From Aulostomus chinensis (Eukaryota > Chordata > Actinopteri > Syngnathiformes > Aulostomidae), in NCBI GenBank assembly GCA_037954235.1, contig JBBMOA010000002.1:12275009-12339008 (forward strand): a DNA stretch of 64,000 nt, in the 5' to 3' direction. This document shows positions 1-12,853 of this stretch, piece by piece (position 1 is the stretch's first letter; each line of letters starts with the position of its first letter). The position numbers and the translations under genes are program-made. Below the pieces are notes generated by a model. The model was not told the DNA's origin. It saw only the letters and a program-made list of their open reading frames with translations, and ran no database searches.

Positions 1-390
1 AGCTTGGTGAGAAGAGATCAACTGATGGAGCGATTATTAGAAAATGGAATAAATTCAAGATCCCTGACAATCTCCCTGGCCCGTCGAAAGTTTGCCAGAG
101 ACCATCTGGATGATCCAGAGGAGGATTGGGAGAATGTCATGAAGTGGAACTCTTTGGTATAAACGCCACTCACCGTGTTTGCAGGGGGAAGAATGCTGAG
201 CTGCAGCTCTAGAACACCGTACCCACTGTGAGGCATGGAGGGGGAAACATCATGCTTTGTAGTTGCTTTTCTGCAAAGGGACCGGGACGACTGATCCGTA
301 TTAAGGAGAGGATGAATGAGGCCATGTATCGTGAGATTTTAGGCAAACGCCTCCTTCCATGGGTGAGGACATTGAGGATGAAACGAGGCT
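1..390 (+). pseudogene. Tc1/mariner-like transposase, decayed and truncated
   Basis: The three forward frames, read with shifts between them, give recognisable pieces of a Tc1-family transposase. About bases 75-165 encode LARRKFARDHLDDPEEDWEN, the block ahead of the first catalytic Asp. Bases 172-190 resemble HRVCRGKNAEL. Bases 205-375 give NTVPTVRHGGGNIML, then CFSAKGPGRLIRIKERMNEA and MYREILGKRLLP. Homology stops near MKRG at about 390, before the part that would carry the last catalytic residues. In-frame stops and at least two frame changes make it non-functional. The left side is cut by the window edge, so the 5' end and inverted terminal repeat cannot be seen. Family assignment is from motif recognition and is fairly sure; the exact subfamily is not. 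Confidence 0.85.
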
Positions 391-2279
391 GACTGACTGA
401 CAGGGTCAAACTTGCTACAAAAATAAAAGGAAGGTTTATATAAATTTTTAATGAGAAATCGATTTTTGGCCTTTATTTACTCATGTTTGAATACTGCTGC
501 CATAGGAGACCAAAACCTTTGAAGTGTGTCCATTTCTTGTACAGTGTGACTTTGTCCACTAGGGGGCAGTTTAACACCAGCCAGAACAGGTACATATTGT
601 CTGTCTCAGGTGGGTAATAAAGCATTACATTTCCCTGGATTGATTCTCATGCAGACACATACAAACATGCACACGGTGGCACCTGCAGGGAGAAGACTTG
701 ACGGATAACTCGACATCTTAAAGATGACCATGTACTTCTTTAAAGGGACTCAAAGTCACAAACACTCTTGGAATACTCGCTCTTTTTCTTCGCTTGAAAA
801 ATTAGTTTCAAGAGGAATGAGAAGGGATACGCCAACCGAAAAGAGAATTTTGCCTTTCAAAGTGCCTTGAGTTCAGCTTTATCACCACTGCATCACTTAG
901 TGACTTCAGAGTGCAGAAAGAGCCAGCCATGTATATCTAGTTTGAAGCTTATCGTCACTAACTACAACCAAGAGCAAAAACATCCATTTACAAACTCAAG
1001 CGCATCATCCCATCTAATCCTCATCTTGGTTTATCGAACTATAGGCTCAGTAATCCACAAACCCTTGGATTGAATGTGCCAGCATGTGTTTGTGGATTCA
1101 TGAGCGTACAGCTGCATACCGGTGACATGACATATATTTGTACACAGATCTTTTCTGAGTGTTTTGCTGCTGCTGGTAAGCAATCTTCATTAGCTTTAAG
1201 CTAACTATGCATGACTGGCTCCTTCTGCTGTAACAAAGAAGGAGTGAAACTTTTGTGAATTTAAGATATCAAGTTGTGAGTACCTGGGGGGGGGGGGGAT
1301 ACACTTTTTGGGTGTAGTATCACTTTACAGATCGCAAAACCCCAGGGGACTCACTTTTGGCCTGTTTTCTCCCAGCAAACATCTGTCCAGCTGTGGTTTT
1401 TCATCCAGCTTGTCAGCATCAGCTCCGTCTGTCAGACTGGAGGACAGTTGCGCTCCTCTCCTGCACTCCTCCTGTCAGACTGAACCTGACTGTACAAGAC
1501 CTGCAGCCTGAAACCAGCATTACCACGGCCGAGAGCAGCGGGTGTCCTCCGCCTGCATCTGGTGAAGTGTTTTGTTCAAAGATTTTCGCAGTCTCCTGCA
1601 CTTGGGAGTGAGTTTGGAGCCGAATGTGAGTTCTATTTGCTGAGGTGTCAGCTTTCAGTGGCGCTGCCTGAGGATGTTGTCCTCCTCTTCCCTTCTCCAG
1701 CTCTTTTACAGTCTTGTCTCTGCTACAGGTCACATTGCTGCTATTTTTACCTCAGTGTGCATTAAAGTAATGAAAATAAAATGATTAAAAAAAAACACAC
1801 AATATGTGTAAATCCTGCATAATAATGCCTAATAATGTAGAATATCAACAGTTTTATGTTAAATGTATGTGACGGAGAAAGCAGACCAGTTCCCATCATG
1901 GTGAATTACAGTCACTGTAAAAATGAAGAAAAACAAATTGTTTTTGTTTGTTTGTTTTGGGTTAACTTTTTTTTTTTATCTTCCTCTGTTTCTTTCACTC
2001 AAATATCATCATCCTGCTTCTCAAAAAACAGTTTCATAACAGACTTTGTTAGTGATGAACTCTCTTAATCTAAAATGACCCGTTTCCTACAAGGTGTGTA
2101 CGACCTCATTGTATAATTGTTCGTTTTTTTGTTTTTGTTTTTTGGAAATGTTGCTGAAAAAAAGCTCTTTGGTAAGCAGAAGTTCGATGATTTCCTGATG
2201 ATTTTAACCAATGAAGACCGCCTGCATGTTTTCGCGGTGTAAATGTAGCTGTTATAGGTACAATGCTAACGTTGCTATG
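391..2279. other. Non-coding stretch, no gene seen
   Basis: AT-rich sequence with only short unconvincing reading frames. It holds a run of 13 G at 1286-1298. The surrounding sequence, TGTGAGTACC then a G-rich run then ATACACTTTTT, recurs in diverged form near 52,890, so about 1240-1330 may belong to a dispersed repeat. Short A- and T-runs occur near 1788 and 1970. Confidence 0.5.
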
Positions 2280-2676
2280 CTATGAAGGAACTACACCACT
2301 GACGCAGGACTTCAACGTCACCGTTTCTTCTGTTTCCGCTGTGAACTGCACAGGTGTTTGGAGGTGTGGGCTCTGTTTCCGGAGTGGCGGTCCATTAATA
2401 TGTGTGCAGATGTAAGCGGATGAACAGCGGGGGGAAAAAAGCAACAGTGTGCAGAACGGAGAGTCAACAGACCGCTGGAGGAGCCGAGCAAGGCGGTTTG
2501 AGCAACTTGGCGACCTCCCGCAGGGGCTGCATGGTGGACGTGTTACACCTGACCACAACAGCGAGACACCTGCCAGAAGTGAGGTGCGCTCCGCCCCTCT
2601 CGTATTGTTGCTTCGGAGACCAGGACCTGAACCCCAGCTAGCTGGAGGAAACAGGATCTGTTGACTTGTTTAAGAG
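2280..2676 (+). other. Candidate CpG-richer promoter / first non-coding exon
   Basis: This block is clearly richer in CG dinucleotides (about twenty in 380 bases) than the AT-rich flanks. It ends at a good donor, AAGAG then GTGAGC (exon end 2676). An ACGTCA half-CRE-like motif lies near 2314. No long reading frame with a good start continues past the donor. Together with the two exon candidates downstream it could be the 5' untranslated exon of a gene whose coding part I cannot see, or a long non-coding RNA. The exon start is not defined by the sequence; 2280 only marks where the CG-rich block begins. Confidence 0.3.
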
Positions 2677-3011
2677 GTGAGCTTTGATCAGCTATCTTGT
2701 TGTGGCTTTTACTTTGGTTCCGTCTTGGTTTATTGTTTTGAAGTGGTTGTTTTAGTTTCTTTTGTTATCAGTAGTCTGGTTAATGACCCACAGCACCCAA
2801 GGAGCAGTAAGTGTTAGTTAAGAGAGAATTCAGCTGCTAGTTAGGAGACAGAGATCCTGTATTTATCACAGCTTCTCCGGGCACCAAGGCTGCTCTCCCC
2901 CCCTTTTTATTTGTTTTTAACTTGCTGCATAAATGTAATCCTTACACCACCCTGGAGCTACGTGCTGTAAGTAAGTCCCCCACCCCTCCAGTGACACATT
3001 TTTGAAGGGGG

Positions 3012-3131
3012 CAGCAGCACCCAGAGGAAACCCATGCAGGACGGGACAACATGCACACAGGAAGGACTCAAGCCTGGGACCGTCGTGCTGTAAGGCAACA
3101 GTGCTAATGACCAGGCACCGTGTCGCCTCTT
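3012..3131 (-). mobile_element. SINE fragment, old subfamily (5' part)
   Basis: Read on the minus strand this begins with a head containing TGGTCATTAGCACTG, then a pol III B-box-like GGCTTGAGTCC, then the body motif around GCATGGGTTTCCTCTGGGTG. This is the same architecture as the SINE copies at 12.9, 16.5, 31.9, 42.3 and 47.5 kb, but much more diverged. The 3' body and tail are missing. It lies inside the candidate intron between the exon candidates ending at 2676 and starting at 3516. Confidence 0.6.
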
Positions 3132-3515
3132 TAAGACTCATAAATGCTTTGACATTTACGTGCTTTGTATTTACTGGTGGTTTATGCCGTAGAACGGAAG
3201 TTTAAAAGCCAGTGTGATTCATAGCCCTGATTTCAGACAATTACCTGAAAATCAGACTTTATGACAAAGGAATTGGAACATAAATTTAGTCCCAGTTTTA
3301 GGACTGATTCCTCCACCAGATGTGCTCCTTATGTATCCTGCCCTGATTTACCATGTGGCCCCAAACTCGAATAATCTAGGCTTTGTAGTATTTATACTAC
3401 ATCAGTGGAGTTGCTCAATCAGACAGAGGGAAAATCATGTTTCTTTTGCACGTGCCTTGCAGGGATTTCAAATCTTCTGCAGTTGCTCATCTCATCTGCT
3501 TCTCTGCCTGCACAG

Positions 3516-3668
3516 GAAGCTATGATTGAAAGGAGGGCGATCATAGAGAACATATCGACTAGACTTCGGCACCTGAGGCAACTATTGTTCTGCTTTTAAC
3601 CAAACTTAGCAGGCCGCAGAGCAGCGACCGGCCGCCCCCAGATGCCTCCTGAGGATCAAGTGGAGAAA
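3516..3668 (+). other. Candidate internal exon, mostly non-coding
   Basis: The upstream side has a strong pyrimidine tract and acceptor (CTTCTCTGCCTGCACAG) and the downstream side a good donor (GAGAAA then GTAAGC). Inside, an ATG at 3522 opens a 27-codon frame that stops. A second ATG at 3642 opens MPPEDQVEK, which runs in phase 0 to the donor but meets TGA as the second codon of the next candidate exon. The exon is therefore probably untranslated or belongs to a non-coding RNA. Support is from splice signals only. Confidence 0.3.
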
Positions 3669-4217
3669 GTAAGCCAAAAACCGGAGAGTGAGACGGGAGC
3701 AGCTCTTTAAAAAGATGTTAGTGCTGCCCGAGGATCGTGTCCTGGAGGTCTGGAGGGAACCTTTCATGATGCTCTGATCACTTGCATATGTTGCTGAGAC
3801 GATGTGAGCAGGCGATCAAAGGAAGGTTTCATATCAACAACCTAAATACATTTTCTGCTTGCTTGTTGAGTTTTCTCTAACCAGGTCTACATGACCTGTC
3901 TGTGTGGTAACCTCGGGCCTGTGTGTGCTGGTATGTAAACACACAGGAAATGTTGTGTTGCTGCGAATGCTTTCTGATAATGTATAAAGTTTATTCTCCT
4001 TTGAAACTGTGAATGCACCCCTGTTGTTGTTAAACCACCTCTATCCGACTCAGCTGGGAAGAAAGTTACAGATGGTGTCTATGTATCGCCTCCTTTCCAC
4101 CTTGAAACCAGCAAAAAAGTGAGCCCTGGGGTCTAAACATAAACACGCTGTGTAGCCCTGTACTGATTTGCTGAGTCATCCATCATTGCTGCTGATATGC
4201 ATTTCCCTCTCTTTCAG

Positions 4218-4274
4218 CTCTGAAGCCAGCCTCCAGGACAGAGCTTAAATGGACTTTTTAATCAATCAAATATG
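4218..4274 (+). other. Candidate short internal exon
   Basis: A 57-base interval lies between an acceptor with pyrimidine tract (TTTCCCTCTCTTTCAG) and a near-consensus donor (ATG then GTAAGA). It follows the 3516-3668 candidate on the same strand. Its reading frame after MPPEDQVEK is Leu-stop, so no protein is built across the chain. It is best read as a 5' untranslated or lncRNA exon if it is real. Confidence 0.27.
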
Positions 4275-4784
4275 GTAAGAAAACACGTCAAGTTAAAGCA
4301 GAATGTCCAGCCGACCCTTGAAGTGATCCAGCTGTCATCTCCCAGCCTCAGTATATACAGGAAGTGAGCTGCATCCCTGGAAAGCCTCTAATTAAACAGT
4401 CACGAGATATCCAGGTTCCTACAAGGTTACACAAAACCTGCCAGTGTGCAGAACTCTCACATTGTCGATTGTCGTGTTTGTTTTTGTCTCCATGTTCCTT
4501 CCACATATGTGATAGACTTACAACAGGCCTTTTACACTCGAGGACATGGTGACATCCTGCAAGTGTGGTGAGGTAAATTATTCCAGAGCCTGAACATCTG
4601 TGCACTCGTCTATTATTTTGTTTCCTGGAGGGAGTTTGATCTGACTCATTTTCAGGCTCCCCCATGTTTGTTGTGTGAAATGAAGGTTACAGTATTTAAT
4701 GACCTGAGTTTTGAAAGAAACCGGAAGTAACTCATGTCCAGGTGTTCCACCTAAACAGCCACGAATCAGCAGCAAACCAGTCTC
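4275..4784. other. Non-coding stretch, no gene seen
   Basis: No supported gene. Overlapping short frames on both strands have no recognisable domain or splice context. Confidence 0.45.
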
Positions 4785-5010
4785 TCCATCCATCCATCCA
4801 TCCACTGATTCATCCATACATATATCCATCCATCCATCCATCAACCCTGCCGTCCATCTACCACATATTCATCTACCTTCCATCCATCCATGTAGCCATT
4901 GATCCATCCATCCACTGACTCATCTATCCATGTGTCCATCTATCAACCCATCCAACTGTCCATCCATCCATGTAGCATCTATCAATAAATCCATCCATCC
5001 ATCCATTCAT
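4785..5010. repeat. Degenerate (ATCC)n tetranucleotide array
   Basis: About 225 bases dominated by ATCC units, with interruptions such as ACTGATTC, ATACATATAT and TGTAGC. The same tetranucleotide is the tail of the SINE family in this window (as ATCC on minus-strand copies), so the array may have been seeded by a SINE tail. No SINE body flanks it here. Confidence 0.9.
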
Positions 5011-6236
5011 GTTGGGTGCCTCTCTGTGTTCATGTGTTTATAATTACTACGTTCACTAGATGGGCCTGTCACTACTTTCCTGCTGGTCCTGGAGAGGACA
5101 GGCTGAAGAATAATGGAGTGCCACTATTTTAATAAAGTACTCTGCATCTGTCTCTTATATATGCTTGTACTGCTTATAGTGTATATTTGGTGTGTTTATA
5201 GTATCTAATGCGACAGATTACCGTGTCTAAAGTGTCCTCAGAGTTCAAACACTATTCTCCTCGTGTCTGAATCCGGCTTTAGATGAGCTGTACTTTCAAC
5301 CCTCTCATCTCAATGTCTCTCCCGGGTCACCTCTCTGCTAGTCTCGTTCTCAAATGTGCGGTGGTTCAAGCGCGCACACTCGCGACACCTCGCTATATAC
5401 CTGTAAATGTCTGGATCTTAAGAGACCATCAACTTTCAGACTGTTTTGACTTTGGCGCCCCCTCTGGTCAAAATCAGGACTGAAGATGAGCTCTCTCCCA
5501 GACAGCGCCGCTGTCCGTTGACCGAGATTATGATCGTCCTGATGCAGTCGTCTGGCTATACGTTTGTTTTGGAGTGAAGCAGGATGAGTCGCGATGAGGT
5601 CACGTTGATCAGCTTGGTTTATGCGTCTGCGCTGAATCAAAACTGTCGGTCATAGCGTAGTCATGGATACATACGTCCACATGCACTTCCCTGGTAAAGT
5701 AACTGCACATCGTGTCGAGTTCATGACATCCCAGTTCCTCAAATGCATTTCTACTCGTTCAGGTCTACTTACAAAATGGTCACCGGTTTAAAACCTGCAG
5801 AGAAAGTGTTGAAGTGTCCTCGAGCACGATACTGAACCTCTAATTACTCCTGATTAGTGTCCTAAAAATACTTCAATACTGTCGACGTCAGAGCACAGTA
5901 CATGCTTGAAATAAAGTCTGTGGTTAACACCAGCTCAAGAGCTTTGATATATGGTGTACAATGTGTCAGTAAGTACTGCACCCATTCATTTTAAGACATT
6001 TACATTCCTCTAAAGTGGCAACATTTAGTGACTAACAAGTGGTTGAATGAGACTACAGAAGTTTTTGCTCACATTGAACATCGCACCAAAATTGTCCATG
6101 GGGTGACGTTAGTGTTTTACTACCAAATGCAAATATGATTCAGAAGTCACGTGGACATTTGTGTAATTATCTTGCAAAATAAAACTTCCACAGAGCAAAA
6201 AATCCTATTTAAAAGTCTCATTTACTTTTCAGTATC
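5011..6236. other. Non-coding stretch, no gene seen
   Basis: No gene recognised. Roughly 5330-5650 has noticeably more CG dinucleotides and the phrase GGCGCCCCCTCTGG, typical of dispersed fish repeats, but I cannot name the family. Confidence 0.45.
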
Positions 6237-6690
6237 AGGTCCGCATTGAGAAAAAAAAAAAAGACGACTTAGAGAATGAAGACGTAAATTTATGAGAATA
6301 AAGTCATAGCTTCGCAAGAGTAAAGTTGTTATATTTAACGAGAGTAAAGTCGTGATTTTAGTGTGTTGTTTCAGAAGAGAAATATTTGAAGAGCAGTCCC
6401 CTGCTTTAAAATGAGGGTCGTGAAGTTGCACTTCAGTATTGGTTGAAAAAACTAGGAAATACTTCATCTCTTGTTTCATCTGGGTTTGCCCGATGAGCAA
6501 AACTGTTGAGTAAATGTTTAACATGGATAATAGAGGAGACTGGAGACAGGTCGCTAAGGAGGCTGCCTGTACTCCCGCCTGTTTTGTTTACTTCCGCTGT
6601 TTTTCATGTAATCTTTTCCTTTTCCTGATAAAATGCCGACTTTATTCTCAAAGTCTCAAAATGCATTAATTTCCCCCTTGATGTGACCCT
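6237..6690. repeat. Possible MITE built on a GAATAAAGTC motif
   Basis: The left half contains several variants of a roughly 20-base motif including GAGAATAAAGTC (about 6262-6362). The right half contains the inverse, GACTTTATTCTC (about 6630-6655). The ends AGGTCCGCATTGAG and, inverted, AGGGTCACATCAAG are only roughly alike. Dispersed elements with this motif are common in fish genomes. Boundaries are uncertain and no target-site duplication could be confirmed. Confidence 0.4.
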
Positions 6691-9364
6691 AATACTCTGT
6701 TGTAACTTTTGTTGATGCTAACTTCCTGGTTGGCCGTCAGAACAAATATGTTAGTTATTGTTCGGTTGTTTAAAAGTAGCTGCATGAGGCTTGGCTGGGA
6801 AAGTGCCAGCTGCATCAGCAGTTACCAAGCCAGGCTGAATTTGCTGCCGTGTTGGACCGCTAGCTAGCGCAGGGACGCTAGCAGGTGGCAGCTGTCACTC
6901 AGGAACGACGAGCTGAGACACAATAAACTCCTTAGGCAGGAAAACAGAGATGAGTTTTGCTTGTAGCGCCGTTTTATTTGTTGGTGCAAGTGTGGTGTCT
7001 AAACTTTACGTCTGTTTTTATTTCCGTGTATTTGTGTGTATAAACTCTTGTTTTGATGGACTTGGCACACTGTCAAGCCTAGCAGACATGGAGAAGTGTT
7101 CTTTTTTAAAAGCTGAATGCAAGAACTTTTGACCCCAATAGGTTTATGGTCTGAAAAATCCAACTTATAGTTCCGCTATCTCTCCATATCTCTTGGGATT
7201 CCAATTAGAACTGCGTCTCACCCTTTTATCAGACTCCATTATAAACCGAATAACGACATCAGATATTGATTAAAAAAAAGAAGCAGTGAAAGCCACACCC
7301 ATTTTTATAATATAAAGAGAGATGAATGGTCTATACCTGTTCAGTTGTTTCTGCAGGACTGCTCGGGCTTTGTACTCCGCAAGAATTATAAATCTCTGAA
7401 TTCCACTTTGCTGGACTCCAGAGCTTATTTGAACTTTATGCCTTTTACTATCAGAACTTAGTTGTGTCTTGGACTCTGAAACTTTAACTGAGGAAGAAGG
7501 TGTTGGGACTCAGGCGGGAAAGAGGCCGGGCTCCATCTGGCCCCGACTGGGCTTCACAGCCTGAAAATCCACATCACGATGACCCAATTTGATGTTCTTT
7601 GAAGGGAGAACTCTTTCTGACTGCTGTTTATCCGACTGTGAATCATCACGAGGTTGAGAACAGTTGAAAACTGGAAATATACTGTTTATAATAATTAGGA
7701 ACACAGAATGCCTTTGGCTGAAGTTACATTCTACTAACAAAAGCAGCGTGCAGCACATTTCTATCCAGCTCCGTGCCAGTGTAGGTGTTCACAAACCCAC
7801 AAGGGAGAACAGAAATGAATAGCGCACATTTGTTTATTTCACCTCGGGAAAATTAAACTCAAATAGGCTGGTGCTCAATAGACTGCCATGTCTCTGGTTC
7901 AAAGACGCGCCGTTTATTTTCATAAAGCGTGAGTCTGTGGGCAAATCAAAGCAATGAGTGCTCGTTCTGATATCATAGAACAGGCTTTCAGAAATATTGC
8001 AACACCTCTCCGCTCTGAAATCATGTCATGCTGGTTGCTTTTTTATAGTGAGATCTGTCAAATGTTTTTCCTCCCCTCCATATTTTCATATTCATGTGGC
8101 GCTCATGAATACATGATGACTTCTCCGCTTCCTGTGCAGGTGATGGAGCAGCGAGGCTACAAGCTCAGTGGATTTCTGCTTCAACACGCTTGTAGAAAAC
8201 ATTCCTCCATTTTGACAGTAAATACCTCCACAATGAGAGCAGATTAAAACCTCGATCATTAATTCTCCCTCGTTTCCTCTCATTCCCACCCATCATAGCC
8301 TGAATGGCTGAGTAAACGTCTCTCCACCAGCGTGGGGAAGAGAGCAGGAACTCTGGGTGCGCTTGGCTGCACATTTTGGAGATAGAAGTACTTTGCCACT
8401 TCAGCCTGGAGTCAGAGATTTCTTTTTGGTTTTGAAGGTGGGCCAGCAGAACCAAACAAGGGCTTTCACAGACAGAAAGGCCACTGAGATACATGAAGTT
8501 AGGGGGCCTAACGTAACGGAACACTCCCAGTAAATAGACAGAGCCGGTTTGGAAACCTGCCAGTCTGGAGCACATCTATGCACTATAGAGGTGGAGGTCG
8601 AGGAGGTCAGAAAACTGGGGCAGATATTGTAGCGTATGAGGCTTGTCACAGCTGAGACAAGGTGAGTGAAAAATAAGGTCAAAGTTGTTTTATGTAAAGT
8701 CGGGGTGGGACAAAATATCGATATCACAAAGTATTGGGATGTTTGCTCTTGTGATATCAATTCCTGGCGCCAAATATCAATTGTTTTCCCTGTCACCATG
8801 AAGCCGACCATTTTGATTATCACGCCTGCCTAGGAGGTCACGGCCAACGTCCTCTGTACTAGAAGGATATCTGAAAAAGTGACGGATGGATTTTGCTTAA
8901 TTTTGGTGGAAAGATCAGTGCTGTTACCAGGAGCAAGTGATCTGTGTTTGGAGGTGATCTAGATTGTCCATTCTTGATCCCGAAGACAGTTCAAGACAAA
9001 TCATTTCCCTCAAGTCCATGTGAAATGGTTTGAAAGACGAACGTTGCAGCCTCCAGAAATTATCCTCATCCTAATGATTGGGAAGAAAACCGCGATTGTG
9101 AAACAGACAAGTGATGTGGAGAGACCTTCAGTTCAGTTGACCTCTACCTGCTATGTGCACTCAAGTCTTCCCAACAAGTCAAGGGAGAGTCATTTATCTG
9201 TAAGGACAGCACATTTACATCCATATTCCACTCAATATACACTTCATCAGCATTATAATTTAAAACGTTTTGAGGCCACTTTGAATAGAGTTAGGGAACT
9301 ATTTCACAGCCACACCGCTGCAAAACTTTAGCTCCTTACTGGTTTATTTCCAATCGAATTTTCT
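6691..9364. other. Non-coding stretch, no gene seen
   Basis: No confident gene. At 8144 there is a fair acceptor (CTTCCTGTGCAG) followed by a 34-codon frame starting MEQRGYKLSG, with no supporting partner exon. Around 8705-8790, paired GATATC-rich phrases suggest a worn dispersed repeat. Confidence 0.45.
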
Positions 9365-9867
9365 GTGTGTTTGTGTGTGTGTGTGTTAAAATGCGCTATG
9401 CCCAGACTAACATTCTGCAACACTGACCTGACAATCATATAAAAAAATATTTGAATCTGTCTTTTGTCTTTTCACAGCTGTGATTTCTCCCTCAGCTGAG
9501 CAGATTACAGACGCATCCCTGGTGAAGTGTCCTGCAGTTGTTGCAGCTGCATCGTGATACTAATGCTGTCCTGAGAGCGCTCAGCGAAACTAGGAAAAGA
9601 GGATTGTCCTGTGTGCCTGGGAACATTTCTAAAGCGTGATCGCCAGGGCTGATATTGTTGTGTGGTGTGTTGGGTGGCTGACCCCGCGTTTATCTGTCTT
9701 ATGTATCACTGATGTCAATGAGAGCAGCACAAGAAAGCCGCTAAATCGCTCTGTGCTGTCGCTGGAGATTTGGATACGGAATAAATGAGAGCCTCAGTCA
9801 GATCCGAGCTGACATTAACCTTCGCTGCTTTTCCCTCAGAGGTCCATCCATGATGGATGACCTCTTC

Positions 9868-9870
<3 letters not shown>
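9365..9870. other. Non-coding stretch with short (TG)n
   Basis: A short TG run lies at 9365-9386. A pyrimidine-rich acceptor (TCTTTTGTCTTTTCACAG) ends near 9477, but all three frames after it stop quickly (the longest is 24 codons), so no exon is called. Confidence 0.45.
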
Positions 9871-9906
<36 letters not shown>

Positions 9907-9927
9907 CACACACACACAACACACACT
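9871..9927. repeat. (CA)n microsatellite
   Basis: Perfect AC run with two AACA interruptions near its right end. Confidence 0.95.
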
Positions 9928-10080
9928 CCAGCTCTCACAGCTCAAGCCCATTAAGAACATATCTTTGTAAAGGGATTAGTAGGCCGGTAATGGAAACTTG
10001 CAGAACCTGGTCCTATAATCTCCTGTTTGATACCTTTTGTGTTGTGTGCCTCTGATGTTGTCAGGAAATGCCATTGGCTC

Positions 10081-10194
<114 letters not shown>

Positions 10195-10509
10195 AGATTG
10201 GGGGTATTCAATGTCAAATATTGGATTCATTTGTCTCACTCGCTTGCAGCTTGATATTGTGCACTTTGCTTTGAGGTGTCAAGAGGAGTCATTTGTTATG
10301 AAGGGTGCTGCATCTATGATTTATTCCGTGCTGCAGCAGAGGTTTTGCTGCAGCATTATAGCATCATTACAGTATCAAGCATGACCCAAATTTCCTCCAT
10401 CCCCTCCCAACTCTCCCGCCTCACCTCCTCTTCGACCTCCTCATTCCATCGCAGTGCCAGGATCCAAATAGCGCCGACCATCCAGTGTGACCACAGCTTA
10501 TGATGGGAG

Positions 10510-10510
10510 C

Positions 10511-10536
<26 letters not shown>
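10510..10536. repeat. (AG)n microsatellite
   Basis: Uninterrupted AG run of about 13 copies. Confidence 0.9.
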
Positions 10537-10541
<5 letters not shown>

Positions 10542-12804
10542 AGAAAACAGACTGACTGACGTATGGCACAAAGACAGAGGAGGAAACTGGGGGAGGAGGA
10601 AGCAGATTTACATAAATAGCACTGGGTTTTGACAAACTATGCTGCAAGATTTCACATTTAACATGCACACATATAACATGAAGTGTGACTGATGTGCTTA
10701 TAGGTATATGCATATATGATAAGGACTATTAAGCACTCCCTCTGCGTCTACATGTTTGAAATTCATGAGCACAAAAGGTCTTCCAGCGATGTGACAAAGG
10801 ACAAATAACTTTGCTCTAACAGATTTATGTGTTACGAGGATGTTTTTATGTTTGTGTTTTTAGATTGTACAAGGAAGCGTTTACATTCTTTTTTCTTTAA
10901 ATTGTCTCTCGTGTGTGAGAGTTGAACATCTACAGTTGTTTCAATAAATGAAACACGCATTAGTAGTGTTTCCATCTACTGGTTTGGAGGCAACGAAATA
11001 GGCTTCGTAATTCTGTCAGAGGTTGGACAATCTGTAATACTTCATCCGTCCAAGCTGGCATCGGACAGGCTGATGTCAGGACACAAAGAAAACATTTTGG
11101 AATTTCCAGGAAGACGCCGGCAGCTGCCTCATGTCAGTTAAAAGATTTGCTATGTTCAAGAGAGGCGTTTCATACATACATGCATATTTGCTCGTCAAGG
11201 CACAAAACACCTCAAAACAAAAGGTTAAAACGTTGCAAAATTGAGAGATTTTTTTTTAGGGGGGGTTAAATTTTCATTTCCTTTTCTAATGTGATTCTTC
11301 AAAATGTGCATCTAAATATGTAGATTTAGACGCCATTTCTGGTGAGTGGTAGCGTTCTTTGTTATTGTAATGTTTCAAGAGAGATGTTTGCCCAGCGGGT
11401 CAGTAACACTGTTGGATCCTGGGCGTTGCAGGCCTGTCACGAAGGAGATGAAGGTTACTCAGTGGAGGATCGTGGTATTGTTGGTCCTATCTGGACAAAA
11501 CCTTCATCCCTGTCCTTCACCTGTCCTGACACAATGCCAGCGTGGTTATCAGGAACACAGTCATTATTGAACGTCCCAACAGCTTCAACCAAGGTTTTTT
11601 GTCCCCCCTGTTTCAAGGTGAATCCTGTCTGCTTGCCATCTAAGTAGTTCAGAAGACGACCCCTGTGTTGTTTTCTCTTTTGCATTAATATTATTTACAT
11701 CTTGGCAAATGCGAACCAGCAGCATGTAAGTGGGATGTCACAGTCTCACGTTTGCTGAGCTTCGTCATACGGTGGCATCTCGGTATTTCTTCCTGTTTAC
11801 ATGTAAACAAGGTGTCAGCAGAAGGAGGCGGGAAAGAGGCTGTCCATTAGAAAACCTTCAAGAAGTCAGAAGATGACGTTTTCATTGCAACAAGGACCAC
11901 ATCTAAGACAGAAGCTAACAGAACGCAGCCTACTTGAGACGTAGGCTGTTTTCAGAACAGCTTGTGTGTCGTATGTTGTGACCTGTAGTGGCTTAGTCGG
12001 AATTCTGCCTTTTACACCCCAGTGACTGGAGTTGTTGTTGACTCAGTTTTGATTGAAAGACAAATCTACAGGTCTGTATGAAATACGTCAGAGATCAAAC
12101 CACGTGGGTGCACTTTCAGAATTCATGAATTAGCAGTAGAGTTGCTTCATTGTTACTGCCATTATTGTTTTTAGTTGTAGTTTTGTTAGTAGAAGCATTA
12201 AGGATTTAATGAACTGCGCGTTCACTCTTCTCTATCTGCAGCTGTAACTCAAACCGCAGCGCGAACGTCCATCTGACCCACACCTGAGAGAGGCTGCCCA
12301 AAAACCCACTCAGAGAAACCTTTTTAATTTTTAGAGGGAAATATTTTAGTTTTCCATCATGCTATCAAAATGAAAGAATAATAGATGTGTGTTTATCATA
12401 ATTAGTGACTCCAACGTCATCCTGAGTCTTTGCTATGATTAAAGGAATCTAAGCATTTTGCCGACTGTCATGTCACTCGTTGGTTTGTGAATTCCTGGAA
12501 TTCCTGTGAATTCAGAGCCTCAAGTTTGGCACTTTTGCTGTCGTCCATCTTGTTTTTTGCAGCATATTTGGACAAGAAGGTGGAGCAGGAGAGGAGCAAG
12601 GTGAGCCTACTAAGCTGAGATGTGGTAAATCTTCTTAAATACAAATAAATCAAATCCTAATACCCTGAATCATCAATAGAACCAAAATGACTCAAACTAT
12701 TTACTGAGGTGATAAATGTAGTGTGAAGTTTACTTTTGACCTGAAACTATTTTTTGCACCCATCAGGTGTCCATCACATAGAATGCAGCTTTGGCTGAAG
12801 CGGT

Positions 12805-12806
<2 letters not shown>
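10537..12806. other. Non-coding stretch, no gene seen
   Basis: No confident gene. An acceptor-like CTTCTCTATCTGCAG near 12241 is followed by frames that stop within about 15 codons. Confidence 0.45.

Positions 12807-12847
<41 letters not shown>
12807..12847. repeat. (AAT)n microsatellite, SINE target
   Basis: Thirteen or so AAT copies. A second, shorter and imperfect AAT tract lies on the other side of the adjacent SINE (13225-13245), so the SINE appears to have inserted into this microsatellite. Confidence 0.9.
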
Positions 12848-12850
<3 letters not shown>

Positions 12851-12853
12851 CAA

